The translations under genes and the position numbers were made by a program. Shown here piece after piece: positions 26,981-35,714 of a DNA stretch of 64,000 nt (position 1 is its first letter; each line of letters begins with the position of its first letter). The DNA comes from JAOUEA01 sp963762075. GTDB lineage: Bacteria > Actinomycetota > UBA4738 > HRBIN12. Under the pieces are notes generated by a model. The model had not been told where the DNA came from and searched no databases. It saw nothing but the letters and a program-made list of their open reading frames with translations. The stretch is from the NCBI GenBank assembly GCA_963762075.1, contig CAVXJC010000004.1:124001-188000 (forward strand). Reading direction: 5' to 3'.

Positions 26981-27346
26981 TCAGTCTTCCAGGCGATCGG
27001 CGGATCCTCGAGATCTCGCCGCGATGGCGAGCCCTGCTGCCAGGAGAAGGCCGATGAAGGGCAAGGTGCTCCACCAATGCCTGTGGAGCTCGGTCAGCCC
27101 GTCCGCGAGCTCGGCAACGACGTATCCGGCGGTGAAGAGCGAGATCGCCCCGAGCACCGCCGCGATCATGGCAAGTGGTCTACTCACCGCAACCTCCATG
27201 TGCCAGCGCAGCACGCATGCCGCGACGTTGATCAGGTCGCCCGCCGGCCGGGGCGAATCGTGAAGAAGCTCGAGCATCTCCTCGCCATACCGAGCTCGAT
27301 GCTCGTCGGGCATGAGGTTCACGATCCATCGGGCGATCTCATGCAA
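26981..27346 (-). CDS. Small membrane protein of a PadR operon
   Basis: The 121-residue product starts MHEIARWIVNLMPDEHRARYGEEMLELL, a helical segment like the permease-prefix domains that often precede membrane proteins next to PadR regulators. Two or three membrane helices follow (about 54-80 and 93-110). Its start overlaps the end of the padR gene by 8 bases, so they are co-translated. In similar operons PadR controls such a membrane partner; the function is not known. Confidence 0.75.
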   Translation of the reverse strand: MHEIARWIVNLMPDEHRARYGEEMLELLHDSPRPAGDLINVAACVLRWHMEVAVSRPLAMIAAVLGAISLFTAGYVVAELADGLTELHRHWWSTLPFIGLLLAAGLAIAARSRGSADRLED

Positions 27347-27620
27347 GCCGGCGTTCCCCTTCCCTCACGACACGGCGCATCGCTTCGAGCCGCTTCATCA
27401 GCTCCGCTCTTCCATGATCCGTCATGAGGTACGGCTTGCGCCTGTCGTCGTTCGGCAACGCTTCGATGAGGCCGGCTTCCTCCAGGCGAGCGATCGCACC
27501 GTAGAGCGTTCCGGGTCCGAGCCGACGATCGGCGAAGCGCGCGATGTCGCGCTGGATCGAATAGCCGTGCTTCGGTTCGCTCGCCAGGCTCATCAGGACC
27601 AGCACCGCAACATCTTCCAT
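27339..27620 (-). CDS. PadR-family transcriptional regulator
   Basis: The 93-residue product is a single winged-helix domain: LVLMSLASEPKHGYSIQRDI, then GPGTLYGAIARLEEAGLIEA and RRKPYLMTDHGRAEL. It lacks the long C-terminal dimerisation helices of PadR subfamily 1, so it is a short (s2-type) member. These repress by binding inverted repeats at their own promoters. A perfect inverted repeat lies directly upstream of a -10 box that is 9 bases before the ATG. The small membrane protein gene overlaps its stop. Confidence 0.9.
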   Translation of the reverse strand: MEDVAVLVLMSLASEPKHGYSIQRDIARFADRRLGPGTLYGAIARLEEAGLIEALPNDDRRKPYLMTDHGRAELMKRLEAMRRVVREGERRLA

Positions 27621-27629
27621 ATATCGTGC

Positions 27630-27635
27630 AGCGTA
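27630..27635 (-). promoter_or_regulatory. -10 box (TACGCT) of padR, leaderless-type
   Basis: On the minus strand TACGCT is followed by 9 bases and the padR ATG at 27620. No ribosome site is visible. Confidence 0.45.
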
Positions 27636-27636
27636 C

Positions 27637-27649
27637 TACGTCGAACGTA
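27637..27649. promoter_or_regulatory. Inverted repeat TACGT-CGA-ACGTA, candidate PadR operator
   Basis: The five-base arms are perfect and the element begins one base upstream of the padR -10 box, in the spacer to a -35. A repressor bound here would block RNA polymerase. It also lies in the divergent region shared with the dipeptidase gene at 27708. Confidence 0.45.
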
Positions 27650-27692
27650 ATAGCGCAGCGATCGGAGCCATCTCGGAGCGCCGTCGCGCGGG

Positions 27693-27698
27693 TAACGT
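27693..27698 (+). promoter_or_regulatory. -10 box (TAACGT) of the dipeptidase gene, leaderless-type
   Basis: TAACGT lies 9 bases before ATG 27708. It is a weaker match to TANNNT boxes than the others in the window. Confidence 0.35.
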
Positions 27699-27707
27699 CT
27701 CGAGGTC

Positions 27708-28898
27708 ATGGAGTCGAAGAAGGTCTGGGACGGGTACCGTTCGTTCTCCTATCTGGAAGCGGGCGTCGACTACCGGGGATTCGAGTTGTCGCCCGAGCTC
27801 GGACGGGTCGAGCCATTCGTCTATCCACTGAGCGACGATGACGAAGCGCGAGCCCGGCGCCTGTTACGTGCCCACGTCTGCATCTCGCTCCATGAGCACG
27901 GAGGCATCGCGCCTGCGGATTGGGCCGACAACGACGCGTACATCCGCGAGGGCAGGGAGTGGTACGGCTTCGAGGGACTCGCCGCGTCGGGTCTCGATGC
28001 GGTCTTCGAGAACTTCCTCGACGGCACGACCACGATCACCTCTCGCATGGGGTGGAAGTGGACCGACGTGATCCACGATCTGGGCATGCATCTCGCCGAC
28101 GTCGCGCACCAGTCGGTCGTGTTCATGGCGTCGAGCGTCGACGACATCCTTCGCGCACACGAGACCGGGCACATCGCGATGGTGCCGTGCCTCGAGGGCG
28201 CCGCTCCGATCGAGAACGAGCTCGACCGGCTCGACGTGCTGTTCGGGCTCGGGGTGCGCATGATCGGCGTGGCGTACAGCGAATCCAACCAGCTCGGCGG
28301 CGGGATCCGGGACCCGGGCGACGGTGGTCTCACGAAGTTCGGGCGCGACGCCGTCCGGCGCATGAACCGCCTCGGAATGGCGATCGACGTGTCGCACACC
28401 GGCGATGTCACCGCCATGCAGACGTGCGAGCTCTCGGACCGTCCGGTCTTCCTGTCGCACTCGGGTGCACGGGCGTTGTTCGGCGAACGCAAGCTCAAAC
28501 CCGACGACCTGCTGAAGGCGGTCGCCGACACAGGAGGTGTGATCGGGGTTGAGGCATCACCGCACACCACGATCACGCCGAGCCATCCGCGCCACGACAT
28601 CGAGAGCGTGATGGAACATGTCGAGTACTGCATCGACGTGATGGGCATCGACCACGTCGGCTTCGGGCTCGACACGCTATTCGGCGATCACGTCGGGTTG
28701 CATCGCCTGTACGGCGGCTTCATGGACAGCGGCGAGGACCCCGAGCACGAATGGGTCGAGTACGTCGAGGGACTCGAGAACGTGAGCGAATTCCCCAACG
28801 TGATCCGCTGGCTCGTCGCCCACGGCTACCCGGACGAGCAGATCGCGAAGCTCGTCGGCGGTAACGCGCTTCGGGCACTCGCCGACACCTGGACATAA
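27708..28898 (+). CDS. Membrane dipeptidase family (M19) peptidase
   Basis: The 396-residue product matches the M19 renal-dipeptidase-like family: metal-binding His of CISLHEHGG replaces the usual H-x-D, and the core has AMVPCLEGAAPIEN (bridging Glu), GVRMIGVAYSESNQLGGG, MAIDVSHTGD, VFLSHSGARALF and HVGFGLD. The enzyme would hydrolyse dipeptides with a zinc pair. The first 55 residues are specific to this subgroup. There is no signal peptide, so it should be cytoplasmic. It converges with a degraded peptide-binding-protein gene, though no intact peptide transporter is present. Confidence 0.87.
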   Translation: MESKKVWDGYRSFSYLEAGVDYRGFELSPELGRVEPFVYPLSDDDEARARRLLRAHVCISLHEHGGIAPADWADNDAYIREGREWYGFEGLAASGLDAVFENFLDGTTTITSRMGWKWTDVIHDLGMHLADVAHQSVVFMASSVDDILRAHETGHIAMVPCLEGAAPIENELDRLDVLFGLGVRMIGVAYSESNQLGGGIRDPGDGGLTKFGRDAVRRMNRLGMAIDVSHTGDVTAMQTCELSDRPVFLSHSGARALFGERKLKPDDLLKAVADTGGVIGVEASPHTTITPSHPRHDIESVMEHVEYCIDVMGIDHVGFGLDTLFGDHVGLHRLYGGFMDSGEDPEHEWVEYVEGLENVSEFPNVIRWLVAHGYPDEQIAKLVGGNALRALADTWT

Positions 28899-28950
28899 CA
28901 GACTGGGCTGCTCGAACCCAGGCAACCCGCGCCAGCTGCTGCGTCGGCGC

Positions 28951-31045
28951 CTACCGACCCAGAGCTGATTCAACAGCGGGCCCCAATGGGAGTTGAACTG
29001 GTAGTTGCCCACACGCTCGGATACGAGATTGACGATGTTCCGATTCGCGAGCCACACGTAGGGAGCTCGGTCGACGATCGCACGGTCGACTTCCGCCCAG
29101 AGCACGCGAGCGGCCACGGGGTCGTTGATCTGAACTCTGGTCGCCTCTTCGATCATGTCATCGATGCGCGTGTCGCAGAATCCGGACCGAGGGGTCAAGG
29201 GAGCCTCGCACGTCAGCCATCCGTTGATGAAGTTCGAGGCCGCTGGATAGTCGGAGGTCCATGCAGCGAGCGCCATCTGGAACTCGTTCTTGGAATCGTA
29301 GAAGGCCCCAAGGGCCACGGGTCTGACGCTGCCGCGGTACCCGACCTTGTCGAGCAAGTCGACCACATAGGCCCCCATGTCCTCTCCTTGGGGCCAGTAC
29401 TCGGGGGGATACTCGAATACGACGCGCATGCCGGCCGTACCAGAGCGTCGAACGATCGCTCGAGTTTCCTCGATCCCCGCGCCCGGAGCGGCCCAGATCC
29501 CTTTCCCTCCAGGTCCGGGTTCCGAGGTGAACGGGCAATACGGTTCGTACCCGGGGAAATTCTGTGGGATCTGTTGACACGTGGGTCGCATGGCTCCTTC
29601 GCCGCCGAAGATCTGCACGACCCGATCCCGATCGATCACCAGATTCATCGCCCGTCTCACCTCGGGTTCATCGAAGGGAGGTGACCGGGTGTCGAGCACG
29701 ATGAAGAGCGTCTGAGGATTCGGAGACGAGTGGACCTGCCCAGGGAAGCGCACGAAGATGTCATCGAGCCGCTCCGACCGAGCCACGTCGAACGTCAGAT
29801 CGGCCTCTCCCGCGGCTACGGCCTCGACCTGATCACGGGTGGGTACGCCGAACGTCCACTCGATCCGGTCCGCGTATCCGTCAGGCTGGGCCGCCGACGA
29901 CCAGACTCGGAAGAAGGGGTTTCGAACCAGCGCGAGTCCATCGTCGGTCATGGCTGCATCGACGGTGTAGGGACCGGTACCGGGAACACCCGCTCTCACC
30001 TGCTCCCCGTCTGGGACGGAGGCCGGAACTGGGTACGACAACGGTATCGAGAGCTTGTACAGGAACTCGGGGTCGGGATCGACCAGGTGGAACGTGATCG
30101 TCCTGCCTTAAGAGCTGTCGATCTCGATGCCTTCGGAGAGATCACACGTTCGAGGCTCGTCGTGGCAGGCCGCTCCTCCGACGAGCCCCTGAAAGAGGAA
30201 ATGAGCGTACGGTTCCAGACGGAAGACTCGCTCGATCCCCAGGCGGAAGTCGATCGGTTCGACGATCTCGCGGTTCGAATAGCGGATCCCCTCGCGGAGC
30301 TCGAAGGTGTACGTTATCGCACCGTCGGTGGGGATCGGGATCGAGGTGGAGAGGTCGGGAACGAGCCCGCGGCTGGTGACGCCGAGCTCGGAGCAACCGC
30401 GAGCCCTTCCCCGAGCAGAACCGACCGGAATCGACACGACGAGCAGTCGATCCGACCCATCGGGATCGATCGTGACGATCTTGCTGACGAAGCCGGTGGG
30501 GCGGACGCCGGCGAACGATCCGGTTGGTCGAGCTCCAAGTACCGCATAGCAGTCTGAGACGATCCGAGATTGCCGTCAGGCTCGATCCGTCCGCATCGAT
30601 CGTGTACAACGCCGATGCGCGACCACTCCACCGACCGGTCCGTACGCAGAAGACGAGGGCACCGGTCGGTCCGAAAGCGATGGACTCGAACTGCTTGGCG
30701 TCGAGCACGTCCTTGACCCTCACGATCACGGTGCGCTCGCCGGTCGCAGCGTCTTGCAGCACAATCCGCTCTTCACCGCGGATCACGTGGAGAGCGAGTG
30801 CCGTACCGTCGGGCGACCACTCCCCGTCGATGCTCGTGTTCCAGGTGAGTCAGCCGTCGCACGGGCCACCCATCGGGAAGCACCGTGCCGCATCGAGAAG
30901 GGCGTGCCAGTTCTCGGCGGAAACGGATGTCAGGCGATCTCCCCGTTGTCTCCGGGGAAGGTAGCGAGCGCCCGGCCCGGAACGATGAGCACTCCAAAGG
31001 CGATGCTCAACGCCAAGCATGCACGTCGAAACGTCGCATCTCACC
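28951..31045 (-). pseudogene. Decayed PD40 propeller/peptide-binding (SBP family 5) protein
   Basis: Fragments in several frames line up as one gene. A signal peptide (ACLALSIAFGVLIVPGRALA) and TFPGDNGEIA, the start of PD40 propellers, lie at about 31035-30935. Then come ALYTIDADGSSLTAISD (propeller) and a solute-binding domain (ITYTFELREGIRYSN, EVRRAMNLVIDRDRVVQIFGG, NSHWGPLLNQLWV). Damage includes shifts near 31038, 30930 and 30550, an in-frame TGA at 30850-30852, an in-frame TAA at 30108-30110 and a lost stop near 28951. Such PD40-SBP fusions occur in Actinobacteria, often with an N-terminal regulator domain, which is absent here. Two nonsense codons argue for real decay rather than read errors alone. 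Confidence 0.8.
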
Positions 31046-31062
31046 CTTCCGGACGCGACACT

Positions 31063-32256
31063 TCAGCCGGATAGCGACGGCTGCTTGAAGTGCTTGCTCA
31101 GGGTGTCGAGCTGGCCCTGGTACGCCGAACCGATCGAGTGACCGTAGAGCACGTCGGGCCGCTGGATCATGCGTTCGAACGAGAGTCGGCACACACGCTG
31201 GCGGTGCTCGATGGCGAAGGGAACATCGTGCGCGCGGACCTCGAGCGCGGCGCGAGATCCGAGGAACCTCTGCTCTGGGTCGAAACCGAAGCCAGGGTCG
31301 AAGAAGCCGGCATAGTGGGTGCGAAGCTCCCCGCTGGTCGGATCGTACGCGGTCATCTCGGCCGCGTACTCGGGCGGGATCCGAACTGCCTCTTCCGATA
31401 GCAACAGGTAGAAGCGCTCGGGCGCGAGGATGATCCGATCGCCTTCCTCTTTCATGACCGGGTCCCAGTAGTCTTCCCAGGCGTAGTCGCCGACACGCGC
31501 CATCTCGAGCGGCGGCGCGAAGTCTCGCGCTCGGTACCCCACGCGGCCGGCCCCGTCGCCCCGCAGATCGAGGCCCAGGAACAGGCCATCGGACACCGCG
31601 AGGTCTGCGTCCGAGATCGGATGCCCGCCCTGATAGAGGAGCTGTTGCTCCGAGTGCAGCGACCGGATCTCCTCGTCGCGAAGCCGCGAACGGCCGATGG
31701 AGAGGCGAAGCTGATTCAATGCGAGGCCTTCCTTGACCCGAACCGTGAACGAGAGCGGCACGATCTCGAGGTAGAGCCTCCCCCGGTACCCGGGGTTGAT
31801 CTCGTCGAATCGGTAACTCTGATCCGTGATGACGCGCGTGAATACGTCGAGGCGTCCTGTCGAGCTCTTCGGGTTCGCCTTGCCCCTGATATCGGGCGGA
31901 AGGTCGAGCTCTTCGATCAGCGGGACGACGTAGGGACGGTTCGTCTCCAGAACGGCCCCGTCTCGGCGGAGATCGAGCTCGTCCACGAGGAAGTCCTTCA
32001 GCTTCACCTCGACGGGTCGGTTGTCGGGCAGGAAGCTGGACCGGATCCGATAGGCGACCTCTCCCAAGCGCAGATCCAGGCTGGCGGGCTGGATGTTCGA
32101 CGAGGGGATCTTGTATTCGCCGGCGTCGATCATGCCGAGATCGACGGCACGGCGGAGCAGTTGGCTCGAGAGCACGCCATCGGTCTCGGGCGGGAGATCG
32201 AGGCGCTCCGCACCGGTCGGTTCCTCAAGGTTCTGCTCGATCGGCTCGTTGCCCAT
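31063..32256 (-). CDS. dcd: Long-form 2'-deoxycytidine 5'-triphosphate deaminase
   Basis: The 397-residue product is of the long dCTP deaminase type, about twice the size of E. coli Dcd. Diagnostic stretches are GVLSSQLLRRAVDLG, PSSNIQPASLDLRLG, ETNRPYVVPLIEELDLP, GKANPKSSTGRLDVFTRVITD (the catalytic and nucleotide-binding core), PGYRGRLYLEIVPLSF and LNQLRLS; a second half repeats the fold weakly. It makes dUTP for thymidylate synthesis. This long form is best known from Alphaproteobacteria, so transfer is possible. It is 18 bases upstream of the decayed peptide-binding gene on the same strand. Confidence 0.88.
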   Translation of the reverse strand: MGNEPIEQNLEEPTGAERLDLPPETDGVLSSQLLRRAVDLGMIDAGEYKIPSSNIQPASLDLRLGEVAYRIRSSFLPDNRPVEVKLKDFLVDELDLRRDGAVLETNRPYVVPLIEELDLPPDIRGKANPKSSTGRLDVFTRVITDQSYRFDEINPGYRGRLYLEIVPLSFTVRVKEGLALNQLRLSIGRSRLRDEEIRSLHSEQQLLYQGGHPISDADLAVSDGLFLGLDLRGDGAGRVGYRARDFAPPLEMARVGDYAWEDYWDPVMKEEGDRIILAPERFYLLLSEEAVRIPPEYAAEMTAYDPTSGELRTHYAGFFDPGFGFDPEQRFLGSRAALEVRAHDVPFAIEHRQRVCRLSFERMIQRPDVLYGHSIGSAYQGQLDTLSKHFKQPSLSG

Positions 32257-32332
32257 GGCGCTCCAGATGTCCGGCGACCGGCCATCTTAGCGAGAGGGCG
32301 TACAGCCCGTGGAGCCGACGGCGTCGTCTTCG

Positions 32333-33181
32333 TCAGCCAGGGTCTCCCGCGGCGGCGTGGTCCTTGACCGTCAGCCCCGCGTGTCGTTCGGCCCAGTCGA
32401 TCGCGAAGTCGGCGACTTCTTCCCACCCAGGGGCAGCCGGGAAATGCGGACGCCCTTCGAACTCGCGATACTCGGTGATCGAAACGGAGTCGTCGTACTT
32501 GCTCTCGTTGTGACGCGTCGCCTTCGGCGGAACGATGTGATCCTCGCCGAATCCGATGAACAGCAACGGGATGCGGCCTTCCCTGGCGAAGTCGATCTCG
32601 GTGGGCGGGTTGCGGTGCAGGTTCGCGAGTGCGATGTCGGCGAGCACGCCCGAGGCCGCAGGAACGGCGTAACGCTCGAAGAGTGGCTTCGATTCCTCCT
32701 CGGTCATCGTGTTCGCGAAGGCATAGTGGAACTCCTTCTCGTTGAGCGGCACCGGTTTGCCCCGCTTCAACGGATTGAGCGCCGGCCCTGCTGCCTTCAG
32801 AGTCGAGAACGGCAGGTCGCGCACGCCCTTGACGGTCGCGGAGGACACGCCAACGCCGACGCAGCCCAGTCCTCGATTCAGAAGCACCTGGGTCATGGCG
32901 CCACCGAGCGAGTGGCCCATGATGATCGGGGTGCTCGCCAGATCCGCGATGAAGTGCTCATAGAAGTCGATGACCGTTTCGGCACGGAGGTCGTTCATGG
33001 GCGACGGGTCGGCGTTCAGCGATTCGACCTCGACCTCGAACCCGGGCCATGCAGGCGCGTGCACCGTGTACCCCCGGGCCTCGTAACGCTCCTGCCAACG
33101 CTCCCAACTCCGGGGCGTCATCCACAACCCGTGGATCATGACGATGGTGTCGGGCTTGATCGTCACCGTGGTCACTGCCAT
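32333..33181 (-). CDS. Alpha/beta hydrolase
   Basis: The 282-residue product has VMIHGLWMTPRSWERW (oxyanion region), the nucleophile elbow IIMGHSLGGAMTQ, an acid in IGFGEDHIVPP and the base in FEGRPHFPAAPGW, so the catalytic triad is complete. It lacks a signal peptide. The substrate is unknown; the HGLWM and GRPHF motifs are shared with many actinobacterial esterase-like proteins. It stands alone between dcd and the RTX-like gene. TCGGAAGGGGGAGCGAG precedes the ATG and gives a good ribosome site. Confidence 0.87.
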   Translation of the reverse strand: MAVTTVTIKPDTIVMIHGLWMTPRSWERWQERYEARGYTVHAPAWPGFEVEVESLNADPSPMNDLRAETVIDFYEHFIADLASTPIIMGHSLGGAMTQVLLNRGLGCVGVGVSSATVKGVRDLPFSTLKAAGPALNPLKRGKPVPLNEKEFHYAFANTMTEEESKPLFERYAVPAASGVLADIALANLHRNPPTEIDFAREGRIPLLFIGFGEDHIVPPKATRHNESKYDDSVSITEYREFEGRPHFPAAPGWEEVADFAIDWAERHAGLTVKDHAAAGDPG

Positions 33182-33253
33182 CTCGCTCCCCCTTCCGACG
33201 AGCGGGCAACCTTCAACCTAGACCGAACGAGATGCGATGGGAAGAGCGAGGAA

Positions 33254-33868
33254 CTACGACGTGGCCTCACAACCACGGACATCGTCTTCGGCTCCCGCGA
33301 AGCACGTATCAGTCCCCGGTCCGCCTGAGAAGAGGTCGACGATCGGGCCGTCAACTTCACCCTCTCCGAGGAAATCGTCCCCCTCGTTGCCGAACAGACG
33401 ATCGGCGCCGACGCCGGCCCTGAGGTTGTCGTCCCCGCGGCCGCCGAATACTTCGTCGTCTCCGTTCTCTTCGTCGCCGAAGTTCAGGGAGTCGATGCCG
33501 GGGCCGCCACGGATGAGGTCGTTACCATCGACTCCCGTGATGAAGTCACGACCGAGATTGCCGGCAGCGCGGTCGTCCCCGGGTCCTCCATCGATCGTGT
33601 CGCTGCCGTCGTTGCCACAGACAACGTCGTTGCCCCCACCCGCGAAGATGATGTCTCGTCCACCCATCCCGATGATCACATCGCGCTCGGGGGTCCCTTC
33701 GATCCGCTCAGCGCTTTCGTCGCCGACGATGGTGGCTGTCTTCCCGAAGCACGTAGGAGCTCCGGCAGATGCCATCGGTGAGACGCCGAGGTGGAGCAGG
33801 ATGGCCGTGACCCCGATCAGGGATGCCAGACGAGCGACCTTGCGAGGCGATCGGATCGGGTTCGTCAC
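33254..33868 (-). CDS. Secreted RTX-like (haemolysin-type) calcium-binding repeat protein
   Basis: From GTG 33868, with AAAGG upstream, the 204-residue product begins with a signal peptide (VARLASLIGVTAILLHLGVSPMASA) and then about ten nine-residue GGxGxDxUx-type repeats (GGGNDVVCGNDGSDTIDGGPGDD and on), ending with a Cys-containing tail. Such repeats form a calcium-binding parallel beta roll outside the cell. No catalytic domain is attached. It may be a surface or matrix protein. The open frame extends to 33910, but the GTG fits the signal peptide best. Confidence 0.82.
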   Translation of the reverse strand: MTNPIRSPRKVARLASLIGVTAILLHLGVSPMASAGAPTCFGKTATIVGDESAERIEGTPERDVIIGMGGRDIIFAGGGNDVVCGNDGSDTIDGGPGDDRAAGNLGRDFITGVDGNDLIRGGPGIDSLNFGDEENGDDEVFGGRGDDNLRAGVGADRLFGNEGDDFLGEGEVDGPIVDLFSGGPGTDTCFAGAEDDVRGCEATS

Positions 33869-34114
33869 GTCAGCGCCTTTCGGAGATACGCGGAACGAAG
33901 ATGCTTCCACCTCGCCGGCATGTCAACCCGCGCGATGATGAACAGTCGGTGAACACGCAAGCAGCAACACTACCCAAGCCCGAGAGGTGAAACGTCGGCC
34001 CGTGAACACCTAATGTAGTCCTGAAGAAGCGACCTCGAGAGAGAGGCCGTGACAGGCGCTGAACGGACCGAGCTTCGGCACCTGCTGCCGAGGCTCAACG
34101 GGCAAGGGAGGACG

Positions 34115-34603
34115 ATGCAGGCCGACGAGATCCGCTTCCTGTTCGACTACGACCGCTGGGCGACCCGCCGTGTGCTGAGCGTCCTCGACGACCTGGATCC
34201 CGCCGTGTGGTCGCGGACCGATGTCGTCGCCGAGCGGGGGCTGGGCGCCATCCTCGTCCACCACCTCGGCGCCTCGCAGCGCTGGCGCCACGGATTCCAG
34301 GACACCGGCGAGTCCCCCGAGCCCGAACGTGAGCCGCTGCCGACGATCGACCAGTTCCGCGAACGCTGGGAAACCGAGTGGGCAGCTGTCGATGCCTGGG
34401 TGCCGACCGTGACCGATGGCTTCGTCGGGTACGTTCATCAGGGGGTGCCCGTATGGCAGATGCTGGTGCACGTCGTGAATCACGGGACCCAACACCGAGC
34501 GGAGGCGGCGGCGCTTCTCACCGACGAGGGCCGCTCGCCCGGCGAGCTCGACCTGATCAACTACGCCGAGGAACAAGCCGAGACGGGCGACACGGAGACC
34601 TGA
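34115..34603 (+). CDS. DinB-family metal-binding protein
   Basis: The 162-residue product starts at ATG 34115, preceded by GGGAGGACG. It has a four-helix DinB fold with the expected ligands: His49/His50 in LVHHLGAS and His123 and His127 in VNHGTQHRAE. These proteins bind zinc or nickel and include thiol-dependent transferases of low-molecular-weight thiols. The specific activity is unknown. The upstream 246 bases (33869-34114) show no gene or clear signal. Confidence 0.85.
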   Translation: MQADEIRFLFDYDRWATRRVLSVLDDLDPAVWSRTDVVAERGLGAILVHHLGASQRWRHGFQDTGESPEPEREPLPTIDQFRERWETEWAAVDAWVPTVTDGFVGYVHQGVPVWQMLVHVVNHGTQHRAEAAALLTDEGRSPGELDLINYAEEQAETGDTET

Positions 34604-34649
34604 CCCGGATAGGGGCTCACCGGCGCACCCCTCCGGGGAGGCCCTCGCC

Positions 34650-35624
34650 TCACAGCGTTCCGGGATGCCCGGGCGTTGGGCGGTCGGCCTCGGGCGTGCC
34701 GAGGTCGAAGATGTCGTAGGAGCGATACGGGATCATGCCGACGCTCTCGTAGAGGGCCACGGCGCCGGTCGGATTCTGCGCATCGACCCCGAGCCTCACC
34801 TCCTGGTGACCTCGTTGCGCCAGCTCGGCGAAGGCACGGCGCAGGAGCGCCTTCGCGATGCCGCGGCCCCGCCAGCGAGGAACCACCCCGAGGATGGCGA
34901 CGTACGCGTCACCCTCGAAAGACAGCGCCACCACGTGACCGACGACCTGCCCGTCGACCTCCGCGAGGTGTGCCAGGGACGGATCCCAGTCCTCGGCCCC
35001 GTACATCTCTGCCTCGAACGTCGCGTATGGGATCGGACGAAACCCCCAGTGGTCGGCGAACGACGCCTCGTGCACCTCGTGAAGCGCGCGCTCGTCCCCG
35101 CCGGTCTCGAACACCCGGATGGTCACGCCGGCCGGCGCCACTCCGGGATCCTCCTCGCGGACGAGCTCCCTGCCCATCGTGAACGACGACCGCACGCGGA
35201 CATAGCCGCGCGACGTCAGCAGCGTCCGTCCCGCAACGTCTCGGTCGGCCGTCTGTGCGCGGATGCCTTCCGAGCCGCGCTCCGCCGCGAGAGCTTCCTG
35301 CCAGGCCAGGGCCCAGGAGCCGATCCCGCGGCCCAGGTGATCCGGATGCACGCGGATCAGCGAGCCGAGCGGACCGCCTTCCTCGGGGTTCCATATCCCC
35401 TGGGCGTAGCCCGCGACAACTTCGTCCCGCAGCACGAGCCGTGTGTCTCGCCCGAGGTCCGTCGACGGAACGTGCCAGATCCAGGTCAGGTACTCCCGGA
35501 TCGGATCGGGATCCAACCCAAGACCCCGATCGGCGTCGTCGATGAGGCGAACGATGTCGTCCAGATCGGCGTCGATCGCAGGGCGCAGGGTGTAACCCGC
35601 CGGTGGGGTGTGAACATCCGTCAT
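34650..35624 (-). CDS. Tandem GNAT N-acetyltransferase (two domains)
   Basis: From ATG 35624 the product has 324 residues and two GNAT domains. The first (about 5-150) has IRVHPDHLGRGIGSWAL and the second (about 165-310) has ILGVVPRWRGRGIAKALLRRAF, both with the R/Q-x-x-G-x-G/A loop for acetyl-CoA, and NPTGAVALYESVGM at the end. This tandem layout resembles mycothiol synthase MshD, though key identity is not clear by eye. The substrate is left open. A tRNA-like fragment lies between its start and the PhnB-like gene upstream. Confidence 0.85.
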   Translation of the reverse strand: MTDVHTPPAGYTLRPAIDADLDDIVRLIDDADRGLGLDPDPIREYLTWIWHVPSTDLGRDTRLVLRDEVVAGYAQGIWNPEEGGPLGSLIRVHPDHLGRGIGSWALAWQEALAAERGSEGIRAQTADRDVAGRTLLTSRGYVRVRSSFTMGRELVREEDPGVAPAGVTIRVFETGGDERALHEVHEASFADHWGFRPIPYATFEAEMYGAEDWDPSLAHLAEVDGQVVGHVVALSFEGDAYVAILGVVPRWRGRGIAKALLRRAFAELAQRGHQEVRLGVDAQNPTGAVALYESVGMIPYRSYDIFDLGTPEADRPTPGHPGTL

Positions 35625-35657
35625 CAGGAAGCGGCGAGCATAGTGGGACAACCCGTG

Positions 35658-35704
35658 TCTCTAGGGTGCTCCGGGAGTCGAACCCCCGGCACCTGTGCCT
35701 GGAG
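35658..35704 (-). other. tRNA 3'-half-like fragment
   Basis: On the minus strand the stretch GGGGGTTCGACTCCCGGAGCA resembles a T-arm plus 3' acceptor strand, with the TTCGACT loop intact, and is preceded by GTCCTCCAGGCACAGG as a variable-loop-like part. The outer T-stem pairs do not match well, no D-arm exists because the upstream part is coding, and there is no CCA. It may be a recombination scar or chance. Confidence 0.3.
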
Positions 35705-35714
35705 GACGTTCTGT

